64,000 nucleotides of DNA from Lithodes maja. Lineage: Eukaryota > Arthropoda > Malacostraca > Decapoda > Lithodidae. This document shows, piece after piece, positions 38,593 to 49,779 of the stretch (its first letter is position 1; the number at the start of each line of letters is the position of its first letter). The stretch is from NCBI GenBank assembly GCA_037953745.1, contig JBAKBP010006545.1, positions 45,235 to 109,234 of the forward strand, written 5' to 3'. The notes beneath the pieces were generated by a model. The model saw only the letters and a list, made by a program, of their open reading frames with translations, was not told where the DNA came from and searched no databases. The position numbers were made by a program, and so were the translations under genes.

Positions 38593-40536
38593 CCCTCCGA
38601 CCCCGGCTAGGGAATATCGTGACTGTACTTTGTGTCCGGGGGTTTTCAGGAATTTTGGTCCCTGTTGATTCACATGTTACTCCTGAAATACATTACACAA
38701 AGTTATAAAAAAAACAGAAAAATGTAGCACAAACCTTCATGTGTAGAATGCCGTTGAGTAGAGGTCTCTAGCCCAAGTGATTGCATAATGGTGAGCGCGG
38801 GAAGTGGAGTGATTTTTATGCGTGAAAATCATCCCGCGTTCGGATGCGTCGCCTTTGCCCAGGCCCCGGCTCGGCTAACCTACTGTTTTCTTAGCCACTC
38901 GTCGCGCAAAACCTTTTACCTCCCGGAGGCGATTTTATGTATTGATAGTGATGTTATTATAGTTATTTGGAGTCCAATTATATAAAATATGTTTATTAGG
39001 CTATGATTGTAACAAATATTTCACATTTTCACTCGATACCGTAGTTTTTATGAGTAATTGAGGTAGGTTATTGTTATATTAGGCACTGATTATTCGTTAT
39101 CACAGGTGTTTATTATACTTTGGCCATCTAATATTATGTCATGTGTCACTTTCACTTAGTTATATGCTTTGTAAACGTTTTATATACAATTTATTGTGTC
39201 TTTTTTCACTTATTTATATATGTTTTCATAATACATGATTTTTTTATCACAATACACCTGTACATTGTTTTATTTCCACTTGTTGCCTATATACATACAT
39301 ATTGTCAGTCTTTGGTACTTTCACTATGATTATTAGTTAGTACTCCTGCTTGCTGTGGTATTCAGCAAAGCACGGTATAGTACATAGTGACACCTGGCAC
39401 TCCACACACTGCATGGTGGTCTTTTTGTGCTTCCTCGGCCTCACCTGGCTGTTCCAGCAGACATGGCACCGCCTTCTGCTAATGGTGACTCCATCTCGTT
39501 CCAGAGGCAGGTAACAGAGCTTGTGCACATTTAGATACTGTGCACACTGCAGGCGGTCCTGAACGGGGCGCCCAGGTTGTGCCACTGCCCTCTGTGGAGC
39601 TAGAGCGGGGGCAGCACGCCCACGAACTTTGGCGGCGCGCACCCTAGGGCGGCCAGGAGCACGACGGCCCTGGGCAAAGCGTCTGGGTTGAGGGTCGTCG
39701 ATGTCCATAAAGTCGTCGTCATCGTCGTTGTCGTCAGAGCCGTCATCTTGCCCTGACGGTGGACCCAGGTAATCATGGCCAGAGTCATCTGTGAGGTGCC
39801 CTTCTTCTTCAGAGCCCCCCTCATAATCTCGCGGGGAACGAATGATGCGTGGGCGGCGTGTAGGTCGGCGAGGTGGGGAAGGAGTGGGTAAATAGGCCGA
39901 AAGTGGGGGGTCCTCAACCCTAGGGAGTGCTGGTGGTGGTGGGGAAGAATGGCGGGAGCCTGGGGCAACTTGGGTGGCGTGGGTAGATAAGGAAGACAAT
40001 GGCGGGTCAACCTCAGCCTCCCGCTCAGCCTCACTATCATCACTTTCATCGTCATGGTCAAATCCACTAAAAAAGGCGTATCTTTCATGGATTTCGTCTA
40101 GATCGTCAAAATCTTCACTATAGTGAGACTGATAAGACTCGGAGCTATCACTACCCAACTCATCAACACTATTTTGGCCTTCACCACGTTCATAACTCCT
40201 CAAAGCTATCTCAATACCTCCGGGAGTCAACGCATCTTGTACGTGCCTTTGCGTTAGGGCGCGACGAACATGGGCAGGCGTCGAAGGGAGCGTAGAATCG
40301 GACACAAGGGAATAACTTTTTGGGCTAGTATCCATGTTGGCGGCAGGGTAGAGACTGTTTTGGTGGCGTACATGCTGTCTGGTGGCGTCGCCTAGCGACG
40401 CCTGGTGACCACGGAGCGAAATTTTTACGCGCGCCATTCGAAAGCACACACGCAAGCAATGGTACAGTGGTGTACCACCCGGGTTCCTCGGGCCAAAAAA
40501 AAATGGTACACACGTGTACCACCCGGGGTCTAAGGG
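38593..40536 (-). mobile_element. piggyBac element B, internally deleted copy
   Basis: It is flanked by TTAA at 38589-38592 and 40537-40540. The ends are CCCTCCGACCCCGGC and, on the minus strand, CCCTTAGACCCCGGG. At 1944 bp it has lost most of the transposase gene. It lies 224 bp from element A in the same orientation and shares 3' non-coding blocks with it (TAGAGGTCTCTAGCCC, ATAATGGTGAGCGCGGGAAG). Confidence 0.9.
39337..40335 (-). CDS. Catalytically deleted piggyBac protein retaining N-terminus and zinc finger
   Basis: An open frame of 332 codons runs from MDTSPKSYS (40335). An upstream in-frame Met at 40455 would give 372, but homology with copies A and C supports 40335. Relative to C and A there are three internal deletions: after HDDESDDS (joined to EAEREAEVDPPLS), after PPLSAYLP (joined to TPSPPRRPTRR), and after GRAAPAL (joined to APQRAVAQPGRP). 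The third removes the whole DDD catalytic domain. All keep the frame. The C-terminal finger CHVCWNSQVRP, CVECQVSLC and CFAEYHSKQEY is intact. Such a product could bind ends without cutting and act as an inhibitor (inference), or simply be a non-autonomous element. Confidence 0.8.
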   Translation of the reverse strand: MDTSPKSYSLVSDSTLPSTPAHVRRALTQRHVQDALTPGGIEIALRSYERGEGQNSVDELGSDSSESYQSHYSEDFDDLDEIHERYAFFSGFDHDDESDDSEAEREAEVDPPLSSLSTHATQVAPGSRHSSPPPPALPRVEDPPLSAYLPTPSPPRRPTRRPRIIRSPRDYEGGSEEEGHLTDDSGHDYLGPPSGQDDGSDDNDDDDDFMDIDDPQPRRFAQGRRAPGRPRVRAAKVRGRAAPALAPQRAVAQPGRPVQDRLQCAQYLNVHKLCYLPLERDGVTISRRRCHVCWNSQVRPRKHKKTTMQCVECQVSLCTIPCFAEYHSKQEY

Positions 40537-40540
40537 TTAA

Positions 40541-41330
40541 GATCGTTGTATAATGGGGAAAACGGTTTCGCCGAGGGTTGTAATTATTTCCAAACACTAT
40601 ATATTGATGAAAACTAACAGGAAAAAATAAAAAAATCCATGGGAAAATTGGTGACCATCTTATTTAGTTTTTCCGGTTTTTTGATTGGGTTGGTGCTAAA
40701 AAAAAATTTGTAAGCCCAAGAATTTTTTTTTTTCCCGTGGATAAGGAGTGTGTGGAGGTGAAGCATGGGATGATAGGAGCCCAGAACTACCATTGAGGGT
40801 GAGATTCGAGCTGTGGTGCGACTCGTAAATATTGACCCAAAGATGTTACTGTATGTTTAATATATGAACCCACAGTAGCTGGCATGCAACTTGCAAGGGC
40901 TAGTGTTGTATCCTACGTACTGGTCTAGGGCACTCTAGGTTTAGGTTAGGTTAGGTTGTTTGGTTAGGTTAATATACTAGGTCTCGGAAACAAGATTCGT
41001 AGTTGCGGTAGTATTTACATCAAAACTATAGTTAACTATCAAAACTATTCTTCCACAGTGGAATCTGTGTGAGTGTGTTATGGGATTCTATGGAGCTTCA
41101 CTTTCCGTAATAAGTTGTGTAGGCTATAGTAACGCTGGGAGTCTTTCAAAAAAATTACCATTATGGATAAATAGTATGTTGAATTTGGTTTTATGTATTA
41201 ATTAATGTACTAAAACCGTATTATAGCGCGTTATTCTGCTAAATATCGATGTCTACAGCTCCAACTTCCTTGTAGAATGGAACTCGCAAGTTGTGAATTG
41301 ACGATTTATTTTCGATTCAGACTATGAATA
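40541..41330. other. Mostly unassigned spacer
   Basis: AT-rich. A TTAGGTTAGGTTAGGTTG motif with a GTTTGGTTAGGTTAATA follow-on lies at about 40935-40975, the same core as in the M2-type repeats. Otherwise no feature is supported. Confidence 0.4.
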
Positions 41331-41332
41331 AC

Positions 41333-41406
41333 GAGGGGCGTCGCGCTCCTTGTGCCGCTAGAAGAGTGGCGAAACACATCAAAAGGTATCAAAAGGTAAA
41401 AGGTAT
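41333..41406 (+). repeat. 3' UTR and tail of the LINE family at 16376-17440
   Basis: GAGGGGCGTCGCGCTCCTTG to ACATCAAAAGGTATCAAAAGG matches 17371-17440. This is an extreme 5' truncation. Confidence 0.75.
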
Positions 41407-41831
41407 GAACGTTGGTGAAGAGACTCAGACCAAGAGTTAGAGGAGTGGAAATGAGAAACTTATAGAAGTGCGTGCAGAGTCACATGGAGGGATAGACAGA
41501 TGAATGAGGAAGTACGAGAGAGGTGTGGTGTGGAGGTAGATGTGCTAGATAGTGTGAAAAGGAACACCTTGAGATGGTTCGGCAATATGGAACGTATTGG
41601 AAGCAAGAGAATGACTAAGAGAGTGTACGATGGTGAGGTGGAAGGACAGAGAGGGAGAGGTAGACCGAGTGAGAGGTGGAAGGATAAGAGTTAAGAAGTA
41701 TATGCGTGAAAGCGGTGCTGATGGAGGAGGGGCGTCGACTGACTGGGGATAGAGGTGCATGGTGGCATTTTGTTCGTGGCCACCCCTTCGGAGATCATGG
41801 CGTCTGGCAATAGATTGATAGATAGATGTGA
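41404..41831 (+). pseudogene. RTE-type LINE A 3' fragment
   Basis: MNEEVRERCGVEVDVLDSVK, LRWFGNMERIGSKRMTKRVY and GQRGRGRPSERWKD match the complete copy at 31330-34341. It ends in GGCGTCTGGCAATAGATTGATAGATAGATG. It has a frameshift and is 5'-truncated. Confidence 0.85.
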
Positions 41832-42057
41832 AGCAATAGTATTTTGTTCATTTCCTTTCAATTAATGTGCACTATTTTTGATCTCATTTAGAATTTAATG
41901 AAGTATAACAACTTTAAGTTAATTTTTTAAAAATTAATAAACTGTAATTTGAAAACCACTTAAAATAAGGCAACTTTAATTGAGGAATACCTGTAATTGA
42001 TAATAATAATAATAATAAGTAGGCTAAATAAATATAATTTGGTTGTATTATTTTCAG

Positions 42058-42140
42058 GTATCTCGTCGGCTGTGCTCCATCCTGTGTTCCTCCCAAACTC
42101 TGGTACCCACAGAGAAGAGCGAGAAGGGATTCACGTTTAT
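42058..42140 (+). CDS. GSAP: GSAP homologue, exon F
   Basis: This 83-base exon runs from a TTATTTTCAG acceptor to a GTAAGT donor, entering in phase 0 and leaving in phase 2. It reads VSRRLCSILCSSQTLVPTEK then SEKGFTF. The split codon AT|A with exon G gives Ile and the continuous GFTFIEQLEEG. The following conserved block starts at exon G. Confidence 0.75.
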
Positions 42141-42291
42141 GTAAGTTAAAGAAGGATCTGTTGCCTTTTGACAGAGGCTTATAAATTATGTTTGTATTCT
42201 TTGATGAACGAATTGTAATTTTCTACATACTGTATTGCAATTTTCTCTTGCTATTATTTAATGTGTTGAGACTTTAGTTAATGTTTTGTTT

Positions 42292-42400
42292 GGTGCATTT
42301 CAGTTAAGTCTTTTAAGAGACCGCTCAAGACCTTTCTCTTTCAGAAAAGTTATTATCTTGCAAGTGGCACATTGACTGATTATGACAGGCTTTAGCTGCT
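42292..42400 (+). pseudogene. LINE C-terminal relic
   Basis: VKSFKRPLKTFLFQKSYYL matches the SFK..LKTFLF..Y end of the CR1-like relics at 25986 and 60520. Only about 30 codons remain. Confidence 0.5.
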
Positions 42401-42458
42401 GCCACTTCCTTGGTTGTAGCTCATAATGCATCTCAACAATGTCACGTTTTTCTAAATA

Positions 42459-43534
42459 CAGTAGACCCCTGCTCTTTCGGACTAATTGGGGGAGACCCCT
42501 GTCCGAAAGTGTCAAAAGTCCGAAAGGGCCGAGTCCGAACTTCACACTTCAGCCATTCAGACTTGTCCAAATGGCTGAAATGATGTCCGAAGTCTATAAA
42601 TCCGAAACTCGACTCTTCAATCCGAATGCGATTTAATTTTTCTCAGCCTTTCAGACAAATCCGAAAGGCTCTGAAGCGCCTACGGGTTAATCTAAGGCTT
42701 AACACCAATTAAAACTGCACTAGAGAAAGTTTTGTTGTCTTGGCAGGTCGTCCGTATAACCAACAACAACTAGAACACACAGCCAGCCAGTCAGCTGACT
42801 CCAGCTTACGAAAGCTTGTACCTTCTGAACCTGAGTCCCAAACCATGCATGAAAGCAGACGACAGTGACTAAGGAATGGTTACAATGGTGAAATATATCG
42901 GTAATCAATATTATTACATAATAAATAATCAATAATAAATTGTTGAAGGAATATATACAGACCGTAGCCTAGCCGCGGTTGGCAGAGCGGCGCCGCCGCC
43001 TAACTTGCCCGGTCTTGCCATCTTATTTTTCACCTCGCACAATAAGTACACAATGTAGAGTGTTCTAGCCTTCACTCATCGCACGGGAACGACCATATCT
43101 AGCTCTTGTATGCATAAAAACTTGGTTAGGGCCATTTATTTGCAGAGATATGAGCAACGGTATATGACGAAAGTCGGAAGTAAACACTGAATTCCTTTCG
43201 TCCAGCTTAGGCTACTGACCTAATTATTTTTATCATAAAAACTGAACCACTTGGTCTAGAGGACTTATAGTTTTCACCAAAAGCAAGACAACAACGACAA
43301 CTTCCGCTGGATATACATATATAAGCTAGGTTAGGCCATTTTTTTATGTATAAAAAAGTGCGGCAAAATTCCGAGAATTCCAAGATATCGCCGGGTTCGG
43401 GCTTGCAAAGTGTAGTCCGAAAATGACGGAGGTATTTTCTCAGCCTTTCAGACAAATCCGAATGGCTGAACCATGAGTCCGAATTGAAATGCTAGTCCGA
43501 AAGTCTTGGAATTCCGAAAGAGTGGAGTTTACTG
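42459..43534. mobile_element. pogo/Tigger-like non-autonomous element
   Basis: The TIRs CAGTAGACCCCTGCTCTTTCGG and CCGAAAGAGTGGAGTTTACTG are flanked by TA. TCCGAAAGG-type subrepeats lie near both ends. At 1076 bp, it has no transposase domain. Confidence 0.75.
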
Positions 43535-43649
43535 TACTGTAGTGGTGTAATGGGTTCCAAGCGCTAGTGCATTACTCCGGAAGAACTGGCGCTTTTGAGA
43601 AACAAAGACCAGATTATTATTACTACAGTACTCTATTTAGTATTACCAT
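43535..43649. repeat. LINE 3'-UTR-like fragment
   Basis: GGAAGAACTGGCGCTTTTGAG and GACCAGATTATTATTA resemble 26430-26480, the sequence following the LINE relic there. Confidence 0.45.
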
Positions 43650-43667
43650 AAATCATCATCATCATCA

Positions 43668-46210
43668 TCATCTCCGACGCCTTGCTTCCCCCTGGGAAAC
43701 CCCCACTAGAGGATGGCCATGACAGAAACGTCTCCAAGCTACTTTGTCAAGACATGCCTCCTTTGCCCGTGCCACAATGCCCCTTCCACTACGTGGAAGT
43801 TTTTCTTCAATATATTTTTCCACTTTCTCTTCCCATACCATAGGTGGTCTTCCACTACTAGCGGTTCCACTCACCTGACTCCCATATATCTTTCTTGGCA
43901 TTCTGTCTTCATCCATTCTCTGAACATGACCATACCACCTCAAAGTACTTCTCTTTATCCACTCAACCACACCCACAATCAATGCCCAAAACCTGCTCTT
44001 CCATTCCAAAGGACTCGTACACTTCCCTATTACTTGGCCCATCTAGCCTATTCATGCCAGCTGCCATTCTGAAAAAGCTCATCTCCACAGCTCTTAGTTT
44101 GAAGAGGTCCTCGTCACTTGCCGTCCATGTCTCGCTTCCATACGAGAGTGTTGGGAGCAGCACACTGTTTCTCAGTGACTTTTTGACTTCCTGGCTAACC
44201 ATTCTTCCTTTGAGAATACTATCAAGTTCTCCAATCACTTTTCTCCCTTGCATTTTTCTCTCTTTTATCTCGCTCTCCATTTTACCATATTTGCATAGTA
44301 CAGCTTCCAAATACTTGAAACTTTCAACCTCTTCTAGTACTTCATTTTTCAATTTTATTTTACAACTTTTCTTGTGTTCTTTCTTGATTCTATATTTTTC
44401 CTTAAAATCTATAGTTTCATGCATTCTTCTCTCAAACACCATTACCTTACATTGACCTTTAACTTTCTTTTTTCACATACCCTGTCAAAGTCAGTGACCA
44501 CTCTCTGAAGTTCTTCAGCATTTTCCGCCAACAGGACTGCATCGTCCGCATATAGGCATGTTAAAATCTTCCATGTTCTTCCCTCTGATTCCAGTCTAGC
44601 TCCCACACCCATTGATACAGCCCTACATTCCCTAATCACTCCATCCATGTATATATTGAACAACCAAGCTGACATGACACATCCCTGTCTTACACCTACA
44701 TTGACCTCAAAACTTTCACTTAACTTATCCCCTACCTTCACATTTGCCATTGCATTCCTATAAAAAGATTTTACTGCCATTTGCAACTTTCCTCCCACAC
44801 CATATACTGTTAACACATCCCACAGGCCCTCCCAGTCTACTTTGTCGTAGGCTTTTTCCAAATCCATGAATGCTGCATAGAGTTTTCTGTTTTTGGCCAG
44901 ATACTTCTCTACCAACAATCGCATTGAGGCTATCTGGTCAACGCAGCCCCTGCCCTTTCTGAAACCTCCCTGTTCCTCGCCTATTTTGTCATCCGTTATC
45001 TTCTGTGTACCTTGTATCTTGCGTGTACCTTTCCAGGTATGCTAAGCAAGCTAATTCCCCTATTATTCTTACACTCTTCTTTACTACCCTTCCCTTTGTA
45101 CAAGGGTACTATCACTGCTTTCCTCCAGTCCTCTGGTACACTTTCCTTTTCCCATGCTAATTTACATAACCTATGCATTATGTCAACTGCTTCTTCTCCT
45201 CCATATCTCAGCATTTCACCTGGGATGTTATCTACTCCAGCAGCTTTGCCCATTTTAAGTCTATTGATTGCTTCTTTTACTTCTTCTCTGCTTATCTGGC
45301 TTTCAACTACCCTGTTTATTCTACCTCTCTCCATTCCTATGGATGAGATCTTTGCCTTCCCCCTACTCTTTACAGCTAAGCTACTAAAATGATCTTTCCA
45401 TACTTTCACCACACCATCACCCTCTACCACTTCCCCATTCATGTCCCTCATCCTACCACCTGAGACACTCTCAGTCTTCTTCCCTCTGGCTTCTTTCACA
45501 GCTCTGTAGTATGCTTTCCTGTCATTCAGAAACTGTTCACTAATCTTTCTCCCATATGCCTCATCTGTCTTCCTTTTAGCGTCTTGTATCGCCCTCTTCA
45601 CTCTTTGTTTCAAATTTTTATATTCTTCTTTCCTCGCATCTCTAGTTTCTCTAGGTATATTCTTTTGCAGCATACTCTTTCTGAACTCTTTCTTCTTTTT
45701 CACTATTTCTTCTATCTCTTTACTAAACCATGCGTTACCTTTCTTCTTCCACATTTTAAAGGTTTTCTTCCCACATACTTTCTCAGCTGCTTTAATCATG
45801 GAGTCTCTTGTACCTTTCCATACTTCGTCTACAGTATTTCCCAGATCTATCATAACATCTATGTCCTTTATAGTCTCTTTCAGGATGTCCTTGTATTTTG
45901 TTGCATTACATTCTTCATTTAATTTTCTCACATTTATTCTCTCTACTGTCAGTTTTCTCTCTTTCCTCTCATATTTCCACTCTTTCCTTATCCTCACTTT
46001 TGTCAGCACTGTACTGTATAGTGGTCTGATCCCGTCAGCATACCTCTTACAGCTTTTGAATCTAAAATTCTTCCTTTTAGTCCGGAGTCCATCATGGCGT
46101 AGTCAATTAGAGATTTCTGTTCCTGCTCACCTTCACCTCTGTGCCATGTATATCTATGAATGTGACGATGTTAAAAAAAATGTGTTAGCCAGAAACATCT
46201 CTCTCTCCGC
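43668..46210 (-). pseudogene. RTE-like LINE B ORF, endonuclease C-term, RT and C-terminus, broken
   Basis: Reading down the minus strand: HIHRYTWHRGEGEQ, SLIDYAMMDSGLKG and GSDHY (EEP end, frameshifted). Then come linker LTKVRIRKEWKYERK, RT start LKMGKAAGVDNIPGEMLRYG and DWRKAVIVPLYKGKGSKEEC. A break near 44996 follows. Then MDLEKAYDKVDWEGLWDVL, VRQGCVMSAWLFNIYMDG and CLYADDAVLLAENAEELQ, a break near 44442, KSLRNSVLLPTLSYGSETW, a break near 43963, and RSTLRWYGHVQRMDEDRMP to QGEARRRR. Catalytic motifs remain but multiple frameshifts make it inactive. Confidence 0.85.
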
Positions 46211-46231
46211 ACATAGATAGAGAGAGACCGA

Positions 46232-46777
46232 GTGAGGGAGATTCTACAGGTAGTGGACGAGGGTGTGAGAGAGTGGGAGAATGAAATTGAAGACATGCAT
46301 AGAATTGGAAAATATAAACAAGAGTCTAGCTTGTCTAGGCCAATGAAAGTGCAGTTTCGCACAGTAGGAATAGTAGAGGAAATCATGCATAATAAATGGA
46401 GGTTGAAAGATAAGGATTGTCTGAAGCATATTTACATCGAAAAAGACTTGGACTTAGATGAAAGAAACAAAATGAAAAGTTTGAGGGATGAGGTGAAGGA
46501 ATTGAATGCCAAAAGAACAGAACAAGAAGTGGATTTTTTTTATTGGAGACTGGTAGGAACGAAGAAGAGGAAATGGTTCATCAAAAGCCCACAGAGGAAG
46601 ACGGAGGGGCAAACAGAGAACTTAGGGATGAACGGTCGGACAGGGGAAGCGAGTACCAGTACCGAAGGACAGGAGGGAGAGACTGGTGTAAACCAGGAAC
46701 AAGTGAGAGGAACAGGGCAGGTGGAGAGCACGGGGGAGCAAGGGAGAGAAGGTGGAGTGGAAGCGGGGGGGGAGTAG
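46232..46777 (+). CDS. LINE ORF1 C-terminal part, 181 aa, 5'-truncated
   Basis: MHRIGKYKQESSLSRPMKVQ and DLDERNKMKSLRDEVKELN resemble the RNA-binding (RRM-like) and C-terminal parts of ORF1 proteins of LINEs (pattern RiGk...RPvkV.F...d...R....L..E...LN). The first part of the ORF is missing because of 5' truncation, so the listed start is simply the first in-frame Met. A hydrophilic G/E-rich tail overlaps ORF2 in another frame. The role would be RNA binding in the retrotransposition RNP. Confidence 0.6.
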   Translation: MREILQVVDEGVREWENEIEDMHRIGKYKQESSLSRPMKVQFRTVGIVEEIMHNKWRLKDKDCLKHIYIEKDLDLDERNKMKSLRDEVKELNAKRTEQEVDFFYWRLVGTKKRKWFIKSPQRKTEGQTENLGMNGRTGEASTSTEGQEGETGVNQEQVRGTGQVESTGEQGREGGVEAGGE

Positions 46778-46830
46778 AGTCTGGGAATATTAGGGAAAGA
46801 GAAAAAAAGAAAGGTGTAAGAAGGGGGGAG

Positions 46831-49653
46831 ATGAAGCTGATGTATAGTAATGTGGATGGCTTGCTGTCTAAGAAATTAGAATTGAATGACTATATTGAGA
46901 AATATAAACCACATATTATGTGCTTAGCAGAAACAAAGTTGAGAGGTGGTACTGAATTGGGAGTGTTGGGATGGGAAGGGTACAATGTGTGGAGAAAAGA
47001 TAGAGAAGGAAAAGTGGGCGGTGGAGTGTTAATAATGACTGACAGAAATATAGAAGCAAGTGAGATTAACCTAGGCAATAATAGATCAGAAATTATAGCA
47101 GTGACAATAAAAGACAAGGACAACAAAGCAACTGATATAGCAGTGGCTTATATACCACCACAAACTAGAGCATGGAAGCGGGATAAATATGATCAACTAA
47201 TCACGGAATCTCTAGATGCACTAAAAATACTTTTTAATAGGAGAAATAAATTATTATTAACAGGTGATTTCAATTGTAAGGAAGTCAATTGGGAAGGGTT
47301 AGATGCGGGAAATAATAATGAATCTTGGGGCAGTAAATTATTGAATCTAGTAACAGAAAACATGTTAACACAACATGTTAGAGAAAACACACGAATCAGA
47401 GGGATGGATGAACCATCCAGGCTGGACCTAGTCTTCACCAGTGATCCACATGATGTTAGAAAGATAAATTATCGTTGTCCCTTGGGAAAAAGTGATCACA
47501 AGATATTAGAAATGGAGATGGATTTGGGGAAAAATGAGGAGAGAAAGGAAGGACATAAAATAAATAGATACAATTATGCTAAAACTGATTTTAAATCATT
47601 GAAACATTATTTCCAAAGTATAAATTGGAAGGAACTAGAAAGCCTGGAAATGGTTCAAGACAAATATAGACTTTTCCTGAAAGTATATGAAGAAGGGATA
47701 CATAAATATGTCCCAAGGTTCCAATCAGGGGTAAAGAAGGAAAAAGAATGGTTCAATATAAGATGTAGTAAGGCACAGGATAGAAGAAACCGAGCCTGGA
47801 ATATAGCACGGAAGAGACATAGTGAAAATAACTGGAATAAGTACAAGGAGAAAAGAAATGAATACGTAAAGATACGACGCGAGGAACAATATAAATATGA
47901 AAGGAATATTGTAGAGAAGTGCAAAAATGAGCCAAAACTATTTTATAGATTTGTAAATGGAAAAATAAAAACAAAAGAAGGTATTGTCAGACTAAGAGTT
48001 GGAACAAACAGCTATGAGAAAGATAAAGAATTGTGTGAAGTTATGAATGAAAAGCTTCAGTCAGTGTTTGTAAAAGAGGAGGAGTTTATAGAACCTAATA
48101 GAGAAATGAGAACACCACAGATGCCTGAAATGAAAGTGACAAAAAGTGAAGTGCTGAAATTGATGCAGGATTTGGACGTGAGAAAATCAATGGGACCAGA
48201 TGGAGTGGCTGGATGGATCCTCAAAGAATGTGCGGAAGAGTTAGTGGAACCAATCTATGAAATCATCAAATCTTCACTGAATGAGGGAGACCTGCCAGTG
48301 GAATGGAAGAGAGCTAACATAGTACCAATTTACAAAGGAGGAGACAGAGAAAATCCGCTTAACTACAGACCGGTGTCCCTCACCAGCATTGTTTGTAAAA
48401 TTTGTGAGAAAATTATAAGGAAAAAGTGGACACACTTCATTGAGGGACAGGGGGTGCTTAGCGAGAAACAATTTGGATTCAGGGAAGGGAGATCTTGTGT
48501 ATCTAATTTATTAAGCTTTTATAGCAGAGTTGTAGATGTTACACAGGAGAGAGAGGGATGGGTTGACTGTGTTTACCTGGACCTGAAAAAGGCCTTTGAC
48601 AGGGTGCCTCACAAAAGGTTATTGTGGAAATTGCAGGTTGTTGGAGGTGTACATGGTAGGATGTTAAAATGGATGGAAAACTTTTTAATAGGAAGAGAAA
48701 TGAGGACCACGATACGAGACGAATATTCACAGTGGAGGAGTGTGACGAGCGGAGTACCACAGGGATCAGTGTTGGGTCCGATAATGTTCCTACTTTATGT
48801 AAACGACATGCCAGAAAACTTGAATAGTCATATGAATATGTTTGCGGATGACGCTAAGATCATGAAGAATGTCACCTGTATAGAAAGTTGTCAGGATCTT
48901 CAAAAGGACCTAGATGAGTTGCACAGATGGAGCCAAACCTGGAAAATGAGTTTCAATGCAGAAAAGTGTCATGTTTTGGAAGTGGGAACAAGTGAGATAA
49001 GGCCAAGCTGGGTGTACAAATTAGGAACTGAAATAATCGGCAAAACACGGCATGAGAAGGACCTTGGAGTGATAATACAAGATGATCTATCCCCGGAGAA
49101 GCATATTAACATGATCATTGGAGGAGCATATGGAATAATAACCAATATGAGAGTGGCATTTAACTATTTGGATGAAGAAATGTTAAGAAAATTGATAATG
49201 ACTATGATAAGACCAAGATTAGAATATGCAGCAGTGATATGGTCACCACATTTGAAAAAACATATAAACAAATTAGAGAAAGTCCAAAGGATAGCAACGA
49301 AGATGATCCCAAGATTGAAGGAGTTGACATATGAGGAAAGACTTAAGACACTACAACTGCCTACCTTGAAAGAGAGAAGGGAACGAGGCGACTTAATAAC
49401 GATGTTCAAGGGAGTAAAAAGTTTGGAACGAGTAGATAGGGAAGATCTATTCGTGAGGGATAATGGAAGGACAAGAGGGCACGAGTTTAAGCTGAGGAAG
49501 GGCAGATGTCGTAAGGACACAAAGAAATTCAGCTTCCCATATAGGAGTATAGAGACTTGGAACAACTTGGAGGAGGAGGTGGTGAGAGCGAGGAACATTA
49601 ACATGTTCAAATCTAGGTTGGATAAAAGTAAATATGGAAATAGGGCAACATAA
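46831..49653 (+). CDS. LINE ORF2: EEP endonuclease plus reverse transcriptase, about 940 aa, intact
   Basis: Start chosen at MKLMYSNVDGLL (46831), where EEP homology begins. The frame is open from 46543, but that upstream part lacks homology and overlaps ORF1. The EEP (about 1-225) shows SNVDGLLSKKLEL, LAETKLRGG, GDFNCKEVNW, RLDLVFTSDP and KSDHKILEM. The RT (about 460-740) shows SMGPDGVAGWILKECAEELV, ANIVPIYKGGDRENPLNYRP, FGFREGRSCVSNLL, VYLDLKKAFDRVPHKRLLWK, GVPQGSVLGPIMFLLYVNDM and MFADDAKIMK. The thumb has KDLGVIIQDDLSPEKHIN, RLEYAAVIWSPHLKKHINK and ERRERGDLITMFKG. All catalytic residues are present. The element may be young, though ORF1 loss probably makes it non-autonomous. Confidence 0.9.
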   Translation: MKLMYSNVDGLLSKKLELNDYIEKYKPHIMCLAETKLRGGTELGVLGWEGYNVWRKDREGKVGGGVLIMTDRNIEASEINLGNNRSEIIAVTIKDKDNKATDIAVAYIPPQTRAWKRDKYDQLITESLDALKILFNRRNKLLLTGDFNCKEVNWEGLDAGNNNESWGSKLLNLVTENMLTQHVRENTRIRGMDEPSRLDLVFTSDPHDVRKINYRCPLGKSDHKILEMEMDLGKNEERKEGHKINRYNYAKTDFKSLKHYFQSINWKELESLEMVQDKYRLFLKVYEEGIHKYVPRFQSGVKKEKEWFNIRCSKAQDRRNRAWNIARKRHSENNWNKYKEKRNEYVKIRREEQYKYERNIVEKCKNEPKLFYRFVNGKIKTKEGIVRLRVGTNSYEKDKELCEVMNEKLQSVFVKEEEFIEPNREMRTPQMPEMKVTKSEVLKLMQDLDVRKSMGPDGVAGWILKECAEELVEPIYEIIKSSLNEGDLPVEWKRANIVPIYKGGDRENPLNYRPVSLTSIVCKICEKIIRKKWTHFIEGQGVLSEKQFGFREGRSCVSNLLSFYSRVVDVTQEREGWVDCVYLDLKKAFDRVPHKRLLWKLQVVGGVHGRMLKWMENFLIGREMRTTIRDEYSQWRSVTSGVPQGSVLGPIMFLLYVNDMPENLNSHMNMFADDAKIMKNVTCIESCQDLQKDLDELHRWSQTWKMSFNAEKCHVLEVGTSEIRPSWVYKLGTEIIGKTRHEKDLGVIIQDDLSPEKHINMIIGGAYGIITNMRVAFNYLDEEMLRKLIMTMIRPRLEYAAVIWSPHLKKHINKLEKVQRIATKMIPRLKELTYEERLKTLQLPTLKERRERGDLITMFKGVKSLERVDREDLFVRDNGRTRGHEFKLRKGRCRKDTKKFSFPYRSIETWNNLEEEVVRARNINMFKSRLDKSKYGNRAT

Positions 49654-49779
49654 GTTATGATATGTTAGTCCAAAATACTGGGAACTGGGAATATCCATTA
49701 CGATACTTGTCTAAGTAAAATGGATTGATTATAAAGTAACTAAGACAGGACAACACGAGCGCTGCTCAATTCCTGTAAA

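Noticed and set aside
39600..40088. 162-codon minus-strand frame in piggyBac B
   Set aside because: It is the same out-of-frame shadow as at 155-976.
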